Both the position numbers and the translations under genes were made by a program. From Pseudomonas frederiksbergensis (GTDB taxonomy: Bacteria > Pseudomonadota > Gammaproteobacteria > Pseudomonadales > Pseudomonadaceae): DNA of 64,000 nt. The stretch lies in assembly GCF_001874645.1 (NCBI RefSeq), contig NZ_CP017886.1, positions 682,001 to 746,000 of the forward strand, written 5' to 3'. Below, piece by piece: positions 16,720 to 26,752 of the stretch (positions are counted from its first letter, which is position 1; each line of letters begins with the position of its first letter). The notes under the pieces are model-generated. The model was given only the letters and a program-made list of their open reading frames with translations. It searched no databases and was not told the origin of the DNA.

Positions 16720-18806
16720 TCAGTGATTTTCTCGAAGTTGTTGTAGAACAGGTCGCTGTCACGCCCGTCGGTCATGGTCTGCAACGAGTAAGCTCGGCCC
16801 AGGCGCGCACCACCATCGCGGGTCAACGGCGCCCAGACGATATTGGCCCGGCGCTGGGTCGAGGTACTCATCAATTCGTCAAACGGAATGGAAATATAGA
16901 TCCCCTTGTCGAAGCTGCCCTCACCATATTCTTCTTTCGAAGCCGTGGTCAGGGTGACCCAGGCGCCAAACTTCACTCCGTTACTGAACGCCCGCGACAC
17001 GTCGACGGTGGTACCCCAGTCCCGTGCCAGATAACGCCCGACACTGACCGCCGCTTTCAGGTCATTGGGCAGTTCGGTATAGCCGGTGACATGGCCCGTC
17101 ACAGTCCGGTAATCACGCAGGCCGAAACCCTGATCAAAATCACGCTGACGCACGACATTCAGATCGGCGCCCACCGACCAGCGCTGCCCCATGGGTCGAT
17201 ACAGCACTTCGCTGCCGACCCCGGCAAACATGGACTCCAGGTAGCCGCCGTAGACCATGCCATACAGATCCCGATCCAGTTGCACTGCATGGTTGAGCTG
17301 GAACGTCGGCATCGTCACATCGGAGGTGGTCAGGTATTTGCGCAGATCGGTCCGCACCCGAGGCAATCCGCTCGGCGCGTCGTAGGTAAACTTGTCATAG
17401 TTGTTCAACAGGTTGGCACTGAGCAGGCCGCTCCACCAGGTATTACGGGTGAAACGGTACTCCGCGTCGGCATCGGCAGTGAACTGATAAAGCAGGCCGT
17501 CGGGGCCGCCGATGTTCTGCTTGTACCCCAGACCGAAGCCATAATTGAACGGATCCAGGGCCTGGGTGTAGAGCGTGGTTTCCCGGTGCGCAACCGCCGG
17601 ATTGATCTCGGTCGAACGCTGCAGATCCTTTAGCGGCTGCTCGTTGTTCACCACCGCGCGGAACGTTTCCCGAGGCAGGCTGGTTTCCTCTATCGGCATG
17701 TCATAACGCTGGTTCACCAAGGTGAACCAGTCGATATCCTGATGGGCGCTGTTGTCGAGAATCCGACTGGCCCGTCCCACCGCCTTGGCCGGGTAAAAGT
17801 AGCGGGACTGCTCGCCATACACCATCAACTCCGAACCGCGCTGGGTGATGCGCTTGACCTTGTAGCCGGCATTTTGCTGGAGCCGGCTGGAAACATCGGC
17901 CCAGTTGACTTGGTCGACCGGAGTCGACGGTGCCGGTGCCGGCAGCCGCTCGGCAGGCGGGTCGTAGGTCTTGGCCGGCGCCTTGCGGCTGACAAAGTTG
18001 GTGTGCAGGGTGATGCCGAACATCGCGGTATTGCCGCGCTCCCAACCGGCACTCAGATCGACGCTGTCGGCCAGTTTGTAGACCACGCCAATATTGATCG
18101 GCAGGTCTTGCTTGATCGGGTTGTTCAGTGGCTCGTTCCGATAATCGTTGCCCTCGTACTCGACTTTCAGGCTTAACGGTTCCCACGGTGTTTGATAGGC
18201 AACCCCGCCAAACAGCGAAGGGTGTCCCTTGAAATAAGCGTTGGAGTTCACCCCCCCTGCTCTGGAGACCGCTGCATCGCTCTGCGGCCGCTCATCGAAC
18301 TGGCTGCCGAGCACCGCCAGCGGGTTGCTGAAATCCCCCCGATTACCCAGATAGCCCCAGGCAACACCGAGGCTGAAATCCAGGTTGTCATAACGCTTGT
18401 TGGCGACGAAATACTCACTGGAAAACAGCCCGGTACCACCGATATCCCGGGCCCCGATTGCGATCTGCGGTGCCCAGTGGCTTTCTTCCCAAAGCCGTGC
18501 CTTGACGTCAATGGCCTTGTCTTTGAAGCTCTGATCGCCACTTAACGCCTCGGTGCCGTACTTGCGGTTGGTGATCGCGGTGTAGCGAAACGAGCTTTCC
18601 AGCCAATCGAACGGTTGCAGGGAAAAACTGTAGCGCGAGTAAGGGTCGGTACGACTGGCAGTGACGCTCAACTCCCCCGCAGGGGCCATGCGCGCGGTCG
18701 GTGTCTGCAACAGACCGACACCACCAAAATCATTCTGGGTGTAACGCGGTTCGCCATGAACCAATCCGCAAGGCAGGAGCAATACAGCAGCAAAACGTAA
18801 CTTCAA
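16716..18806 (-). CDS. yjbH: YjbH/GfcD-like outer-membrane exopolysaccharide lipoprotein-type barrel protein
   Basis: A 696-residue YjbH family protein. A signal peptide covers residues 1-19 (ending VHGEP). The conserved head FGGVGLLQTPTARMAPAGEL is followed by LQPFDWLESSFRYTAI, typical of YjbH, whose family is predicted to form outer-membrane beta-barrels. The long C-terminal half is rich in alternating aromatic strands (YEFTRN-type and GYTELPNDLKAAVSVG). In E. coli yjbEFGH and gfcABCD help secrete an exopolysaccharide or group 4 capsule. Its start overlaps the yjbG stop by ATGA (18803-18806). Confidence 0.88.
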   Translation of the reverse strand: MKLRFAAVLLLPCGLVHGEPRYTQNDFGGVGLLQTPTARMAPAGELSVTASRTDPYSRYSFSLQPFDWLESSFRYTAITNRKYGTEALSGDQSFKDKAIDVKARLWEESHWAPQIAIGARDIGGTGLFSSEYFVANKRYDNLDFSLGVAWGYLGNRGDFSNPLAVLGSQFDERPQSDAAVSRAGGVNSNAYFKGHPSLFGGVAYQTPWEPLSLKVEYEGNDYRNEPLNNPIKQDLPINIGVVYKLADSVDLSAGWERGNTAMFGITLHTNFVSRKAPAKTYDPPAERLPAPAPSTPVDQVNWADVSSRLQQNAGYKVKRITQRGSELMVYGEQSRYFYPAKAVGRASRILDNSAHQDIDWFTLVNQRYDMPIEETSLPRETFRAVVNNEQPLKDLQRSTEINPAVAHRETTLYTQALDPFNYGFGLGYKQNIGGPDGLLYQFTADADAEYRFTRNTWWSGLLSANLLNNYDKFTYDAPSGLPRVRTDLRKYLTTSDVTMPTFQLNHAVQLDRDLYGMVYGGYLESMFAGVGSEVLYRPMGQRWSVGADLNVVRQRDFDQGFGLRDYRTVTGHVTGYTELPNDLKAAVSVGRYLARDWGTTVDVSRAFSNGVKFGAWVTLTTASKEEYGEGSFDKGIYISIPFDELMSTSTQRRANIVWAPLTRDGGARLGRAYSLQTMTDGRDSDLFYNNFEKITE

Positions 18807-19570
18807 GGGGCCACCTCAGCCAGGGGTTGAGTGGCGAGAAACTCGGCCAATTGTTGATTGAGCTCAGGGGTCGGCGAATCGAGATCGTCGTTCTTGATTG
18901 GCACCAGGATCCTGCTGCCAGGGGCCAGCACGGCGCCCTCCTGATGATTCCATGCCGCCACGCCCACGCGCCGCACCTGGCCGTCGGGCTGGATCAGCCA
19001 CAGATAATCGCTCTCGGCATCGCTGAGGATGGCGCACTGTCGGGCATAGTCGCGGGCCTCCTGCATGGCGCTGTAAGGCACATGACAGGGCTGTGCGACT
19101 GCCCCCCAGACTTCCACGGTGCTCGGCCGCGCGGGATAAATCAGACGGTCGCCATCCTCCAGCAGCGCGTTACGGGCGAACCCCACCTCCAGGGCGATCG
19201 GATCAAGTACCGCGACCTCACGCCCGGTGACCGGCAACCGCTCGATCTGCTCGTACAGGCGCGCACTCAAGGTCGCTCGCGTGTTCCTGTCATCAAGCAA
19301 GGCAACCCGCTGCAGCAGTTTCAGGTCGAACAACACCCCGGCTTTCAACCGGACCTGCTTGTCCACTAACGAGCCGTGCAGCCACGCCGCGCCCAGCCAG
19401 TAGCTTTCGGCGTTGGGTCGAGATGCCTTGATGACGTCCAGCAAGCGGGCACCGGGTTTGACTTCAAACTGACCGGGACTAAGGACATCACCGCTGACGG
19501 TGACGGCCGCCTGACTCACGGTCGAGCCGATCAACAACAGGCCACACAATAAAAGGTTCGGACATTTCAC
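18803..19570 (-). CDS. yjbG: YjbG/GfcC-like periplasmic capsule biosynthesis protein
   Basis: A 255-residue exported protein. The signal peptide (residues 1-21, ending SQAA) is followed by VTVSGDVLSPGQFEVKPGARL, a SLBB-like strand pattern, and a second one around IYPARPSTVEVWGAVAQPCH. These match GfcC/YjbG, a periplasmic protein with two beta-grasp domains like those of Wza. A role assisting polymer export is inferred. Overlaps yjbF by 4 nt. Confidence 0.82.
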   Translation of the reverse strand: MKCPNLLLCGLLLIGSTVSQAAVTVSGDVLSPGQFEVKPGARLLDVIKASRPNAESYWLGAAWLHGSLVDKQVRLKAGVLFDLKLLQRVALLDDRNTRATLSARLYEQIERLPVTGREVAVLDPIALEVGFARNALLEDGDRLIYPARPSTVEVWGAVAQPCHVPYSAMQEARDYARQCAILSDAESDYLWLIQPDGQVRRVGVAAWNHQEGAVLAPGSRILVPIKNDDLDSPTPELNQQLAEFLATQPLAEVAP

Positions 19571-20226
19571 CGGGCAGCACCCCGATCACGGCGCAACTGC
19601 ACAATTTTCAGGGACAACTGCGGCGTCAGATGCTGCTCGCTGCGCATGATGAAACCGTCCTGGGGGTCGACCCAGTAGCGGTTGGTGGTGTGGAAGTCCA
19701 GCGTGGGTGCATCTACCTGCTCATCGACCCGCAGCAAGGCAAAATCCTTTTCCAGAATTCTGATGTTCTCGATGTCGTGGGTGCTGAAGCGGCTATTGAC
19801 CGCGATGCCGACACGGTAACCGTCGTAGATATCGATCCAGCGAGTGCTGGCGTAGCCGTCGGGCACATGCTGAAGGCCGCGCTTGAAGGGTGATTCGCCA
19901 CTGAAGCGAGTGCCATCCAGAGAAACGCCCAGCCCGACAGTGCGTACCACCAGACCATCACGCAGCATCAGTACTTGTTTGCCGGAAGCGACCCAGAACT
20001 CCAGATCGCCACGCTGACGAGCCATGGCCATCACCCCCTCGCTGGTGGAGGTGGTGACCAGGATCTGCGGATAAGGCACGGTATCGACCTGGGTGCGGGT
20101 CAACTCGATGGAGGCGGGCCCCGTGGCAGACGCTTCAAGGGTGTCCCAGGAAGCCTGCATCAAGGAATTGCACCCGCACAACAGTAGCGCCATCGTCAGA
20201 TAGGCGCCGATAGGCAAAATGTTCAC
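19567..20226 (-). CDS. yjbF: YjbF/GfcB-like lipoprotein
   Basis: A 219-residue lipoprotein; the lipobox LLCGC puts the lipidated Cys at residue 19. TVPYPQILVTTSTSEGVMAM, WVASGKQVLMLRDGLVVRT and NRYWVDPQDGFIMRSEQ are the recognisable YjbF/GfcB blocks. It belongs to the exopolysaccharide secretion operon and would sit in the outer membrane, facing the periplasm. It is 14 nt downstream of the wza-like gene. Confidence 0.82.
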   Translation of the reverse strand: MNILPIGAYLTMALLLCGCNSLMQASWDTLEASATGPASIELTRTQVDTVPYPQILVTTSTSEGVMAMARQRGDLEFWVASGKQVLMLRDGLVVRTVGLGVSLDGTRFSGESPFKRGLQHVPDGYASTRWIDIYDGYRVGIAVNSRFSTHDIENIRILEKDFALLRVDEQVDAPTLDFHTTNRYWVDPQDGFIMRSEQHLTPQLSLKIVQLRRDRGAAR

Positions 20227-20240
20227 TGCTGGATTGAGCC

Positions 20241-21353
20241 TTATCTGCTGTTAGCTTCGCTGAGGTTGTTGACAGAGCTGGCGCCGGTCCCGAGGACACT
20301 GGCCGTAGGCAGAAGCTGGCTGATCAGACGGTTCCAGCGCGTCACGCCGGCAGGACCGACATAGACGATATCTTGCGGCTGCAAGTCGAAACGGGTGGCC
20401 AGCACCAGGGCAGAAGGTGATTCAGCATTGAGCTGGAAGACCTTGGCTGGCTCGGTTTCGAGATTGTCCGCGCCACGAATGACATACACCGCATTGCCAT
20501 TGGAGGTGGTCTGGTTCAAGCCCCCCACAGTGCCCAGGGCATCGGTGAGGCTCATCGATTTGCTCTTGAAACTCAGTGCCCGGGGCTGGTTGACCTCGCC
20601 CATGACATAGATCCGCTTGAGGTCGTTGTAGGGCAGGTACAACTGGTCACCCCCCTTGAGATAGACCTTGTGCAGCTGCGAGTCCTGGCGATTGAGGGTG
20701 TCCAGATCAAGCCGGTACTCACGCCCGTCGCGGGTCAGCGTCAAACCCGACAGGTCAGCATTCAGCGGGTCCACCCCGGCCACACCGATAGCTTCCACCA
20801 GGCTGAGTGGATTGGTGGTGATCGACTGTTGGCCGGCTCTTGCCACGGCACCGGAAATCACCACCGTCTGGCTGGCGAAGCGCAATACGCTGACATCAAC
20901 CTGGGGGCTTTCGACAAACTGCGACAGGCGTTCGGCGATAAAGGCGCGCAACGCTTCGATGGTTTTACCGGCGGCCGGGACATTACCGATGTAGGGATAA
21001 AACAGCGTGCCGTCCGGACGAACCAGGCGGCCGTTGGCATCAATTTGCTGTTGCGGCCCCGACGGTGCCGTCAACTCCGGGTGATCCCAGACCGTGATAA
21101 ACAATAAGTCATTGGCGCCCACGCGATAACCACCCGGCGTATAGGACAACAACGCCGAAGGGACTGACTCGCCAACGTGTGTGGCGGCCTCCATGGCAAT
21201 CAATTTAGGTGTGATGGGAATAAGTTCCACCCGGCTACTCTCCCCGGAGCCGTCACGAACCCGTTGACTCGTATCCATATGTTGGCCAGGGGAAAACATA
21301 CAACCGTGCAAGCTAATACTTGCCAGCATTACAACAGAAAACCTACGGATCAT
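20241..21353 (-). CDS. wza: Wza/GfcE polysaccharide export outer-membrane lipoprotein
   Basis: A 370-residue outer-membrane polysaccharide exporter. Lipobox LHGC puts the lipid on Cys18. GYRVGANDLLFITVWDHPEL is the poly-export domain, ISGAVARAGQQSIT and YVMGEVNQPRAL are the SLBB repeats, and the C-terminal WNRLISQLLPTASVLG is the amphipathic helix that spans the outer membrane in E. coli Wza. It forms the export channel and works with the Wzc kinase encoded at 32825-35053. A 26-bp perfect palindrome lies between it and the upstream yjbE-like gene. Confidence 0.93.
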   Translation of the reverse strand: MIRRFSVVMLASISLHGCMFSPGQHMDTSQRVRDGSGESSRVELIPITPKLIAMEAATHVGESVPSALLSYTPGGYRVGANDLLFITVWDHPELTAPSGPQQQIDANGRLVRPDGTLFYPYIGNVPAAGKTIEALRAFIAERLSQFVESPQVDVSVLRFASQTVVISGAVARAGQQSITTNPLSLVEAIGVAGVDPLNADLSGLTLTRDGREYRLDLDTLNRQDSQLHKVYLKGGDQLYLPYNDLKRIYVMGEVNQPRALSFKSKSMSLTDALGTVGGLNQTTSNGNAVYVIRGADNLETEPAKVFQLNAESPSALVLATRFDLQPQDIVYVGPAGVTRWNRLISQLLPTASVLGTGASSVNNLSEANSR

Positions 21354-21390
21354 ATTGGCACTACGCTAGTCGAGGGCACGTCTAAAACAC

Positions 21391-21416
21391 GATCACTCAG
21401 AACGTTCTGAGTGATC
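21391..21416. promoter_or_regulatory. 26-bp perfect palindrome between yjbE-like gene and wza
   Basis: GATCACTCAGAAC followed directly by GTTCTGAGTGATC, a perfect dyad with no spacer. In RNA it gives a strong hairpin 25 nt after the yjbE-like stop and 38 nt before the wza start. On the transcribed (minus) strand it is followed by GTGTTTTAG, a weak T-rich tail. It may be an attenuating terminator that lets the small protein be made in excess, an mRNA-stabilising hairpin, or a protein-binding site. Confidence 0.6.
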
Positions 21417-21440
21417 TTGAGCAACACACTTCGGAGGGGA

Positions 21441-21749
21441 TCAATGGGTGCCAGTCGTTCCGGTAGTACCGGTTGTGCCCGTCGTTCCAGTTGCTCCACC
21501 ATTGGCACTACCACCGGAGTTTGCAGCGGCCACTGCGGCGGCGGCAACGGCAGTACCGACCAGCACTCCTCCCCCGACGGTGACGCCACCGATCAATGGG
21601 GTACTCAAGGTCAGAGGCTCTTCCACCGCTGCCGCAGGGGCAACCACCGCCGAGACAACCACCACCGGGGCAATCAAGGCCTCGGGGCCTTCCGCCAGCG
21701 CCGCAGTGCTCATGACAGCCAGCAAACCGGCAGTAAATAGTTTCTTCAT
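21441..21749 (-). CDS. yjbE: YjbE/GfcA-like small Thr/Gly-rich exported protein
   Basis: A 102-residue protein with signal peptide MKKLFTAGLLAVMSTAALA. The mature part is rich in Ala, Val and Gly (VVVVSAVVAPAAAV, VTVGGGVLVGTAVAAAAVAA) and ends in repeated Gly-Thr-Thr units. The layout and its position as first gene before wza-yjbFGH match YjbE and GfcA, small Thr-rich proteins of E. coli exopolysaccharide operons. The AAGGAG site precedes ATG by 7 nt. Family assignment rests on composition and context rather than on sequence identity. Confidence 0.65.
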   Translation of the reverse strand: MKKLFTAGLLAVMSTAALAEGPEALIAPVVVVSAVVAPAAAVEEPLTLSTPLIGGVTVGGGVLVGTAVAAAAVAAANSGGSANGGATGTTGTTGTTGTTGTH

Positions 21750-22193
21750 ATCAAACTCCTTCTCGACATCAACTCTTTATAAGACTTGATACTAAGGGCC
21801 AGGAATGGAACAGCAGATGTATGAACTGACACCTGTCGGTTAAACACCCGACTCCTGCACGTTGCCTCCTGTGGAGCATGTCATTTATACGTGTTGCACG
21901 CCACAGACCGACAATTCCCTGCCCCTGCGCCAAGCGCCTGCACAGAGCAGGTATTATTGGCGACATTCAGCGTTTTACGAAGCACGTTCAACGCAGACCT
22001 TCGAGCAGGCGTTATTTACCCTCATGCCCGTTGTTATTATTCGTCAGCATTTTCCCAGCTCATTAACCTTGTGGGTTTTACCGCCACGGAAAGTTCCACG
22101 CAAAATAACGTCTACTTATAACATTCACTGTTAAATGCAGACCGTTAATAACCACACACTGAATGTCCGCCCGAATAACAGTCACACGAAGAT
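21750..22193. other. Intergenic region, probable yjbE promoter
   Basis: About 440 bp between rmlD and the yjbE-like gene, both on the minus strand. The 22000-22190 part is AT-rich. No convincing ORF. The length suggests an own promoter for yjbE-wza-yjbFGH in addition to read-through from rmlD. I could not pick clear -35/-10 boxes. Confidence 0.45.
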
Positions 22194-23093
22194 TCAGCCG
22201 TGAGGGGCTGTTTCTCGCAGTTGCTGCAGCACCTGTTGCAACTCCCGCGTCCAGCTTTGTGGTGCCAATCCATGAGCGTGCTCAAGGGCCTGGCAATCCA
22301 GTACGGACCAGGCGGGACGCTTGGCCGGAGTCGGATATTCGGTGGTGGTGATCGCCTTCAGGCTCGGGCGCTTTTCCAGTAAACCCTGCGTCAGGGCCTG
22401 GCTGAAAATCTCATCCGCGAAGTCGTACCAGGTGCAGGCAGGAGCGCCACTGTAGTGATACAGGCCCCACTTGAGCGCCCCGTCACGCTGAAAAATCGAC
22501 GCGAGAGCCCACAGGGTATCGGCAATACTGCCGGCAGAAGTCGGGCAGCCGCGCTGATCCGCCACCACAGCCAGTTCATCCCGATCGCGCCCGAGGCGCA
22601 GCATGGTTTTGACGAAGTTGTTGCCATGTGCGCCGAACACCCAACTGGTTCGCAAAATTACATGGCGCGAACAGTGTTGCTGCAGTTGCTGCTCGCCGGC
22701 CAGCTTGCTCAACCCATACACGCCAGAAGGCGCGGTGACATCGCCAGGTTGGTAGGCGCTGTCGCTGTCGCCACTGAACACATAGTCGGTGGAAATATGC
22801 AGCAGTGGAATACCCAGCTCCTCGGCCGCCAGCGCCAGGTGCGCAACGCCGTCCCGGTTCACCCCGTAAGCCCTCTCGACCTCACTCTCAGCCTTGTCCA
22901 CTGCGGTATAGGCCGCTGCGTTGATCAATAGCTGCGGCTTGATCCGGGCCAGGATCTCCCGGACCTGGGCCCGGTCACTGATATCCAGATCGCCCGAGCC
23001 ATAGCCAATGACGCTGAACCCGGGCGGCGCTCTCTGCAGCAACTCCCGCCCGACTTGCCCTTGCGCTCCGGTCACTAGAACCAGCATGGTCAT
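22194..23093 (-). CDS. rmlD: dTDP-4-dehydrorhamnose reductase
   Basis: A 299-residue short-chain dehydrogenase that makes dTDP-L-rhamnose from dTDP-4-keto-L-rhamnose with NAD(P)H. VTGAQGQVGRELL is the Rossmann Gly-rich loop, INAAAYTAVDKAE the conserved strand, HISTDYVFSG contains the catalytic Thr, and YGLSKLAGE the Tyr-X3-Lys pair. Start overlaps the rmlC stop by ATGA. It is the last gene of the rmlBACD cluster and supplies L-rhamnose to the glycosyltransferases upstream. Confidence 0.95.
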   Translation of the reverse strand: MTMLVLVTGAQGQVGRELLQRAPPGFSVIGYGSGDLDISDRAQVREILARIKPQLLINAAAYTAVDKAESEVERAYGVNRDGVAHLALAAEELGIPLLHISTDYVFSGDSDSAYQPGDVTAPSGVYGLSKLAGEQQLQQHCSRHVILRTSWVFGAHGNNFVKTMLRLGRDRDELAVVADQRGCPTSAGSIADTLWALASIFQRDGALKWGLYHYSGAPACTWYDFADEIFSQALTQGLLEKRPSLKAITTTEYPTPAKRPAWSVLDCQALEHAHGLAPQSWTRELQQVLQQLRETAPHG

Positions 23094-23629
23094 TCCCCAC
23101 TCAACAGTGCACGCAATCGAGGATGGCGCTGGTCTTTTTCCGAAAGTTGAGGCGATTTCAGGGGCCAGGCAATGTCCAGATCCGGATCATTCCAGAGCAG
23201 GCCTCCTTCATCCTCCGGGTAATACAGATCGGTGCATTTGTATTGAAAATCAGCCGTATCAGTGAGCACACAGAAACCGTGGGCGTAACCCGGCGGGACC
23301 CACAACTGGAGATTATCATCGGCGGTCAGTTCGATTCCCACGTGTTCACCGCACGTGGCAGACCCCGGATTGACGTCCACCACCACGTCGTAAACGGCAC
23401 CACGGGTTACCCGCACCAACTTGCCTTGGGGGCGAGTCCGTTGGAAATGCAAACCACGCAGTACGCCATACTGGGAGCGCGAGTGATTGTCCTGCACGAA
23501 AGGCAATTCGATGCCGATATCGCGATAACGCTGCTGGTGATAACTCTCGAGAAAGAACCCACGGGCATCGCCGAACACCTTGGGCTCGATAATCAGTACG
23601 CCAGGCAACCGGGTTTTGATGACATTCAT
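23090..23629 (-). CDS. rmlC: dTDP-4-dehydrorhamnose 3,5-epimerase
   Basis: A 179-residue cupin-fold epimerase. [20 protein letters not shown] opens the protein, [20 protein letters not shown] contains the substrate and catalytic His region, VVVDVNPGS follows, and [13 protein letters not shown] and [16 protein letters not shown] are family hallmarks. The ATG at 23629, not an upstream codon, begins the fold and overlaps the rmlA stop (ATGA at 23626-23629). Confidence 0.95.
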   Translation of the reverse strand: MNVIKTRLPGVLIIEPKVFGDARGFFLESYHQQRYRDIGIELPFVQDNHSRSQYGVLRGLHFQRTRPQGKLVRVTRGAVYDVVVDVNPGSATCGEHVGIELTADDNLQLWVPPGYAHGFCVLTDTADFQYKCTDLYYPEDEGGLLWNDPDLDIAWPLKSPQLSEKDQRHPRLRALLSGE

Positions 23630-24504
23630 TTCGCAGGCTCCGTGGCCAGCACCTGAGCCAGATAGTGGCCGTAACCGGTTTTGCATAACGCGGTAGCTTG
23701 TCTATCCAGTTGCTCGGCTGACAACCAACCCTGGTGATAGGCCACTTCCTCAAGACAGGCCACTTTCAATCCCTGGCGCGCTTCAATGGTCTGGACGAAA
23801 TGCCCGGCCTCCATCAACGAGTCATGAGTCCCGGTGTCCAGCCAGGCAAAACCACGCCCCAACACGCTGACGTGCAGATCCCCGCGTTGCAGATAAGCGT
23901 TGTTCACGTCGGTGATTTCAAGCTCGCCACGAATCGAAGGTTTGACCTGTTTGGCGATGCTCACCACGTCGTTATCGTAGAAATACAAACCCGTGACCGC
24001 ATAGTTGGACTTCGGACGTGTAGGCTTCTCCTCGATCGAAACCGCCTTACCCTCGCCGTCGAACTCGACAACACCAAAACGCTGCGGATCGCTGACTCGA
24101 TAACCGAACACAGTAGCGCCGGTTTGTCGTTGTGACGCTTCGCGCAATGCGGCGCTGAAACCATCACCGTAGAAAATGTTATCGCCGAGAATCAGTGCCA
24201 CATTGCTGTTGCCGATAAAGCGCTCGCCGATTAGAAAGGCTTGTGCCAAGCCATCGGGGGAAGCCTGCTCGGCATAGCTGAGTTCAATCCCGAAAGAGGA
24301 TCCGTCACCCAACAAGCTCTGGAAGTTGGGCAAGTCGTGCGGCGTGGAGATAATCAATATCTCGCGAATGCCCGCGAGCATTAATACCGACAACGGATAA
24401 TAAATCATCGGTTTGTCGTAGATCGGAAGCAGTTGTTTGGACACACCACGGGTAATGGGATGCAAGCGGGTGCCGGAGCCTCCCGCGAGGATAATTCCTT
24501 TCAT
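23626..24504 (-). CDS. rmlA: Glucose-1-phosphate thymidylyltransferase
   Basis: A 292-residue nucleotidyltransferase joining dTTP and glucose-1-phosphate, the first step to dTDP-L-rhamnose. [20 protein letters not shown] is the nucleotide-binding signature, [15 protein letters not shown] and [14 protein letters not shown] are conserved, and [20 protein letters not shown] holds the sugar-phosphate Lys/Glu residues. Its start is 51 nt after the rmlB stop. Confidence 0.96.
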   Translation of the reverse strand: MKGIILAGGSGTRLHPITRGVSKQLLPIYDKPMIYYPLSVLMLAGIREILIISTPHDLPNFQSLLGDGSSFGIELSYAEQASPDGLAQAFLIGERFIGNSNVALILGDNIFYGDGFSAALREASQRQTGATVFGYRVSDPQRFGVVEFDGEGKAVSIEEKPTRPKSNYAVTGLYFYDNDVVSIAKQVKPSIRGELEITDVNNAYLQRGDLHVSVLGRGFAWLDTGTHDSLMEAGHFVQTIEARQGLKVACLEEVAYHQGWLSAEQLDRQATALCKTGYGHYLAQVLATEPAK

Positions 24505-24555
24505 AGGGGGATTCCCTTCTACGTTGATCGAGAATAAAGGCCGTGTTTGTCTGTT

Positions 24556-25626
24556 TCAGGAGGTTTGGCCAAGACGTCCCAGCCGGTACTGACCGTTGAG
24601 TACTCGTTGCCACCATTCTTGATTGTGCAAATACCACTGAACCGTTTTGCGAATGCCGCTTTCAAAGGTTTCCTGTGGCCGCCAACCCAGTTCCCGCTCG
24701 ATCTTGCCGGCATCGATGGCATAACGAAGATCGTGACCTGGCCGGTCCTTGACGAAGGTAATCAGCTCGCGATATCGCTCGACGCCGGCTGGCTTGTCGG
24801 GTGCCAACTCTTCAAGCAGATCGCACAGGGCTTCCACAACCTCGATATTGGTTTTCTCATTGTGGCCACCGATGTTGTACGTTTCGCCGACCTTGCCCCT
24901 GCACAGCACCTCGCACAGCGCGCGCGCATGATCTTCTACAAACAACCAGTCGCGGATTTGCAAACCGTCGCCATAGACCGGCAGAGGCCTGCCGTGGATG
25001 GCATTCAGAATCACATGGGGAATCAACTTCTCGGGGAAGTGATAAGGGCCGTAATTATTCGAGCAGTTGGTGATCAGCACCGGCAAACCATAAGTTCGCT
25101 GCCAGGCCCGAACCAGATGATCCGAACTGGCCTTGGACGCCGAATAGGGTGAACTGGGCGCATAAGGCGTGGTTTCACTGAACAGGCTATCGGTGCCTTC
25201 CAGGTCGCCGTAGACCTCATCCGTGGAAATATGGTGGAAGCGAAACGCCTGTTTTACTTCCCCCGACAGCCCGTTCCAGTAACGACGGGTCGCTTCGAGC
25301 AAGGTATAGGTCCCGACAATGTTGGTCTGGATGAAGTCGGCAGGACCGTCGATAGAACGATCGACGTGCGACTCTGCGGCGAGGTGCATCACTGCGTCCG
25401 GTTGAAATGCGCTGAATACGTGATCCAGCGCCTGAGCGTCACATACATCGACGTTAAAGAAGTGATATCGCGGCGACTCGGCGACACTGGCCAAGGACTC
25501 CAGATTGCCGGCATACGTTAACTTATCGAGGTTGGCCACTTCGCATCGAGTATTTTCGATCAGGTGCCGGACGACGGCAGAGCCAATAAAACCGGCTCCA
25601 CCCGTCAGAAGAATACGGATAGTCAT
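24556..25626 (-). CDS. rmlB: dTDP-glucose 4,6-dehydratase
   Basis: A 356-residue extended short-chain dehydrogenase. [19 protein letters not shown] is the NAD loop, [14 protein letters not shown] and [15 protein letters not shown] are diagnostic for Rml[12 protein letters not shown] contains the Thr-Asp-Glu catalytic residues and [15 protein letters not shown] the Tyr-Lys pair. It converts dTDP-glucose to the 4-keto-6-deoxy intermediate. It is first in rmlBACD and 10 nt after the upstream glycosyltransferase gene, so it belongs to the same transcript. Confidence 0.96.
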   Translation of the reverse strand: MTIRILLTGGAGFIGSAVVRHLIENTRCEVANLDKLTYAGNLESLASVAESPRYHFFNVDVCDAQALDHVFSAFQPDAVMHLAAESHVDRSIDGPADFIQTNIVGTYTLLEATRRYWNGLSGEVKQAFRFHHISTDEVYGDLEGTDSLFSETTPYAPSSPYSASKASSDHLVRAWQRTYGLPVLITNCSNNYGPYHFPEKLIPHVILNAIHGRPLPVYGDGLQIRDWLFVEDHARALCEVLCRGKVGETYNIGGHNEKTNIEVVEALCDLLEELAPDKPAGVERYRELITFVKDRPGHDLRYAIDAGKIERELGWRPQETFESGIRKTVQWYLHNQEWWQRVLNGQYRLGRLGQTS

Positions 25627-25636
25627 AAGCGTCTCT

Positions 25637-26752
25637 CTACCGACTGACGGGATACCAGTCAGTCAATAATTTTTCATACTGAAGCAAGATTTGATTCCAC
25701 GTGAACCGCTCATGAAAGCGCGTAAGACTGGCCGCTTCCATCTGCGCAAGCGTTGAATCGTCCGTAAGCAGTTGCTCAAACAAGGCAGCGCAAGAAGCTT
25801 CATCCTTGAAGTACGCGGCGCCGCGTTCCGTCACCCAACGATTGAATGGGTTGTCATGGGCAATGACCGCACACCCCGCGCCAAGCGCCTCGACCAACGA
25901 TGGGTTAGTCCCACCGACACGATGCCCGTGCAGGTAAAACCGACAATAAAAACGCAGTGACTGCACGACCGCAGTCTCATAGATCGCTCCGGGAAAGATG
26001 ACCTCTGTGCTGGCCGCGTCCATGACCTGTTTATGGTAGGGATTATTAGTCGGTTGAAAGTTGCCTAGAACGACCAGTCGGTGATTGCGTGGCGTGGCGC
26101 TGAAGGCGCGAACCATCTCGAGGAACGAGTTTTCGGGTTCTGGTCGGGCAATGATTACCGAAAACTTGCCGGGTTCGATCCCATACGTTGCCAATAAACT
26201 CGCGTCAGCACTCAGGACCCTGTCGCCCCCATAGGGAATCATGGTGATCCTGGCTTCGGAAACCCGCGTTGCAAGATGCTGTTTAATCTTGGGGTGATCG
26301 GCGACCAGATGATTACCCATCCAGCAGCCGGCGCGCTCATTGAGCCAGAACCAGGCCTTGGCAATGGTTCCCCACTTGTCACGCCGCCACTCAATGCCAT
26401 CCATATTGATGACGTTGGTCTGCCCTTTAAGCCTTTGCAGCACACTGAAGACGGCGGTGTTGTAACCCAAGGTCAGAAACAAACCCTTTTGCGACGTCGC
26501 ATGACGCGTGGCTTTCCAGTCAAAAATAACCGTGCCCAGCGAACCCTCCTGAGTCACAGGGATATGAATCCTGTTGACTCCGTTCCAGGTACTCTCAGTA
26601 ATGCCTCCACTGCCCTCCTCCTGGCAATAGACGTGCACCTGCCAGCCGTACGCCGTTAAATAAAGAGATAGTTTCTCCGCGAACGTTTCGAAACCACCAT
26701 GCTGAGCCGGAACACCTCGTATGCCTAGAATATAAAGTTTTTTAGGTGTCAT
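25637..26752 (-). CDS. DUF1972/family 4-type glycosyltransferase (rhamnosyltransferase-like)
   Basis: A 371-residue glycosyltransferase. [20 protein letters not shown] is the signature of DUF1972 proteins, a group that includes rhamnosyltransferases. [17 protein letters not shown] and [20 protein letters not shown] form the GT-B C-terminal donor site. The neighbouring rmlBACD genes make dTDP-L-rhamnose a likely donor, but this is inference. The ATG at 26752 is preferred to an upstream codon because it starts the first strand; it overlaps the previous gene's end by 11 nt. Confidence 0.85.
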   Translation of the reverse strand: MTPKKLYILGIRGVPAQHGGFETFAEKLSLYLTAYGWQVHVYCQEEGSGGITESTWNGVNRIHIPVTQEGSLGTVIFDWKATRHATSQKGLFLTLGYNTAVFSVLQRLKGQTNVINMDGIEWRRDKWGTIAKAWFWLNERAGCWMGNHLVADHPKIKQHLATRVSEARITMIPYGGDRVLSADASLLATYGIEPGKFSVIIARPEPENSFLEMVRAFSATPRNHRLVVLGNFQPTNNPYHKQVMDAASTEVIFPGAIYETAVVQSLRFYCRFYLHGHRVGGTNPSLVEALGAGCAVIAHDNPFNRWVTERGAAYFKDEASCAALFEQLLTDDSTLAQMEAASLTRFHERFTWNQILLQYEKLLTDWYPVSR

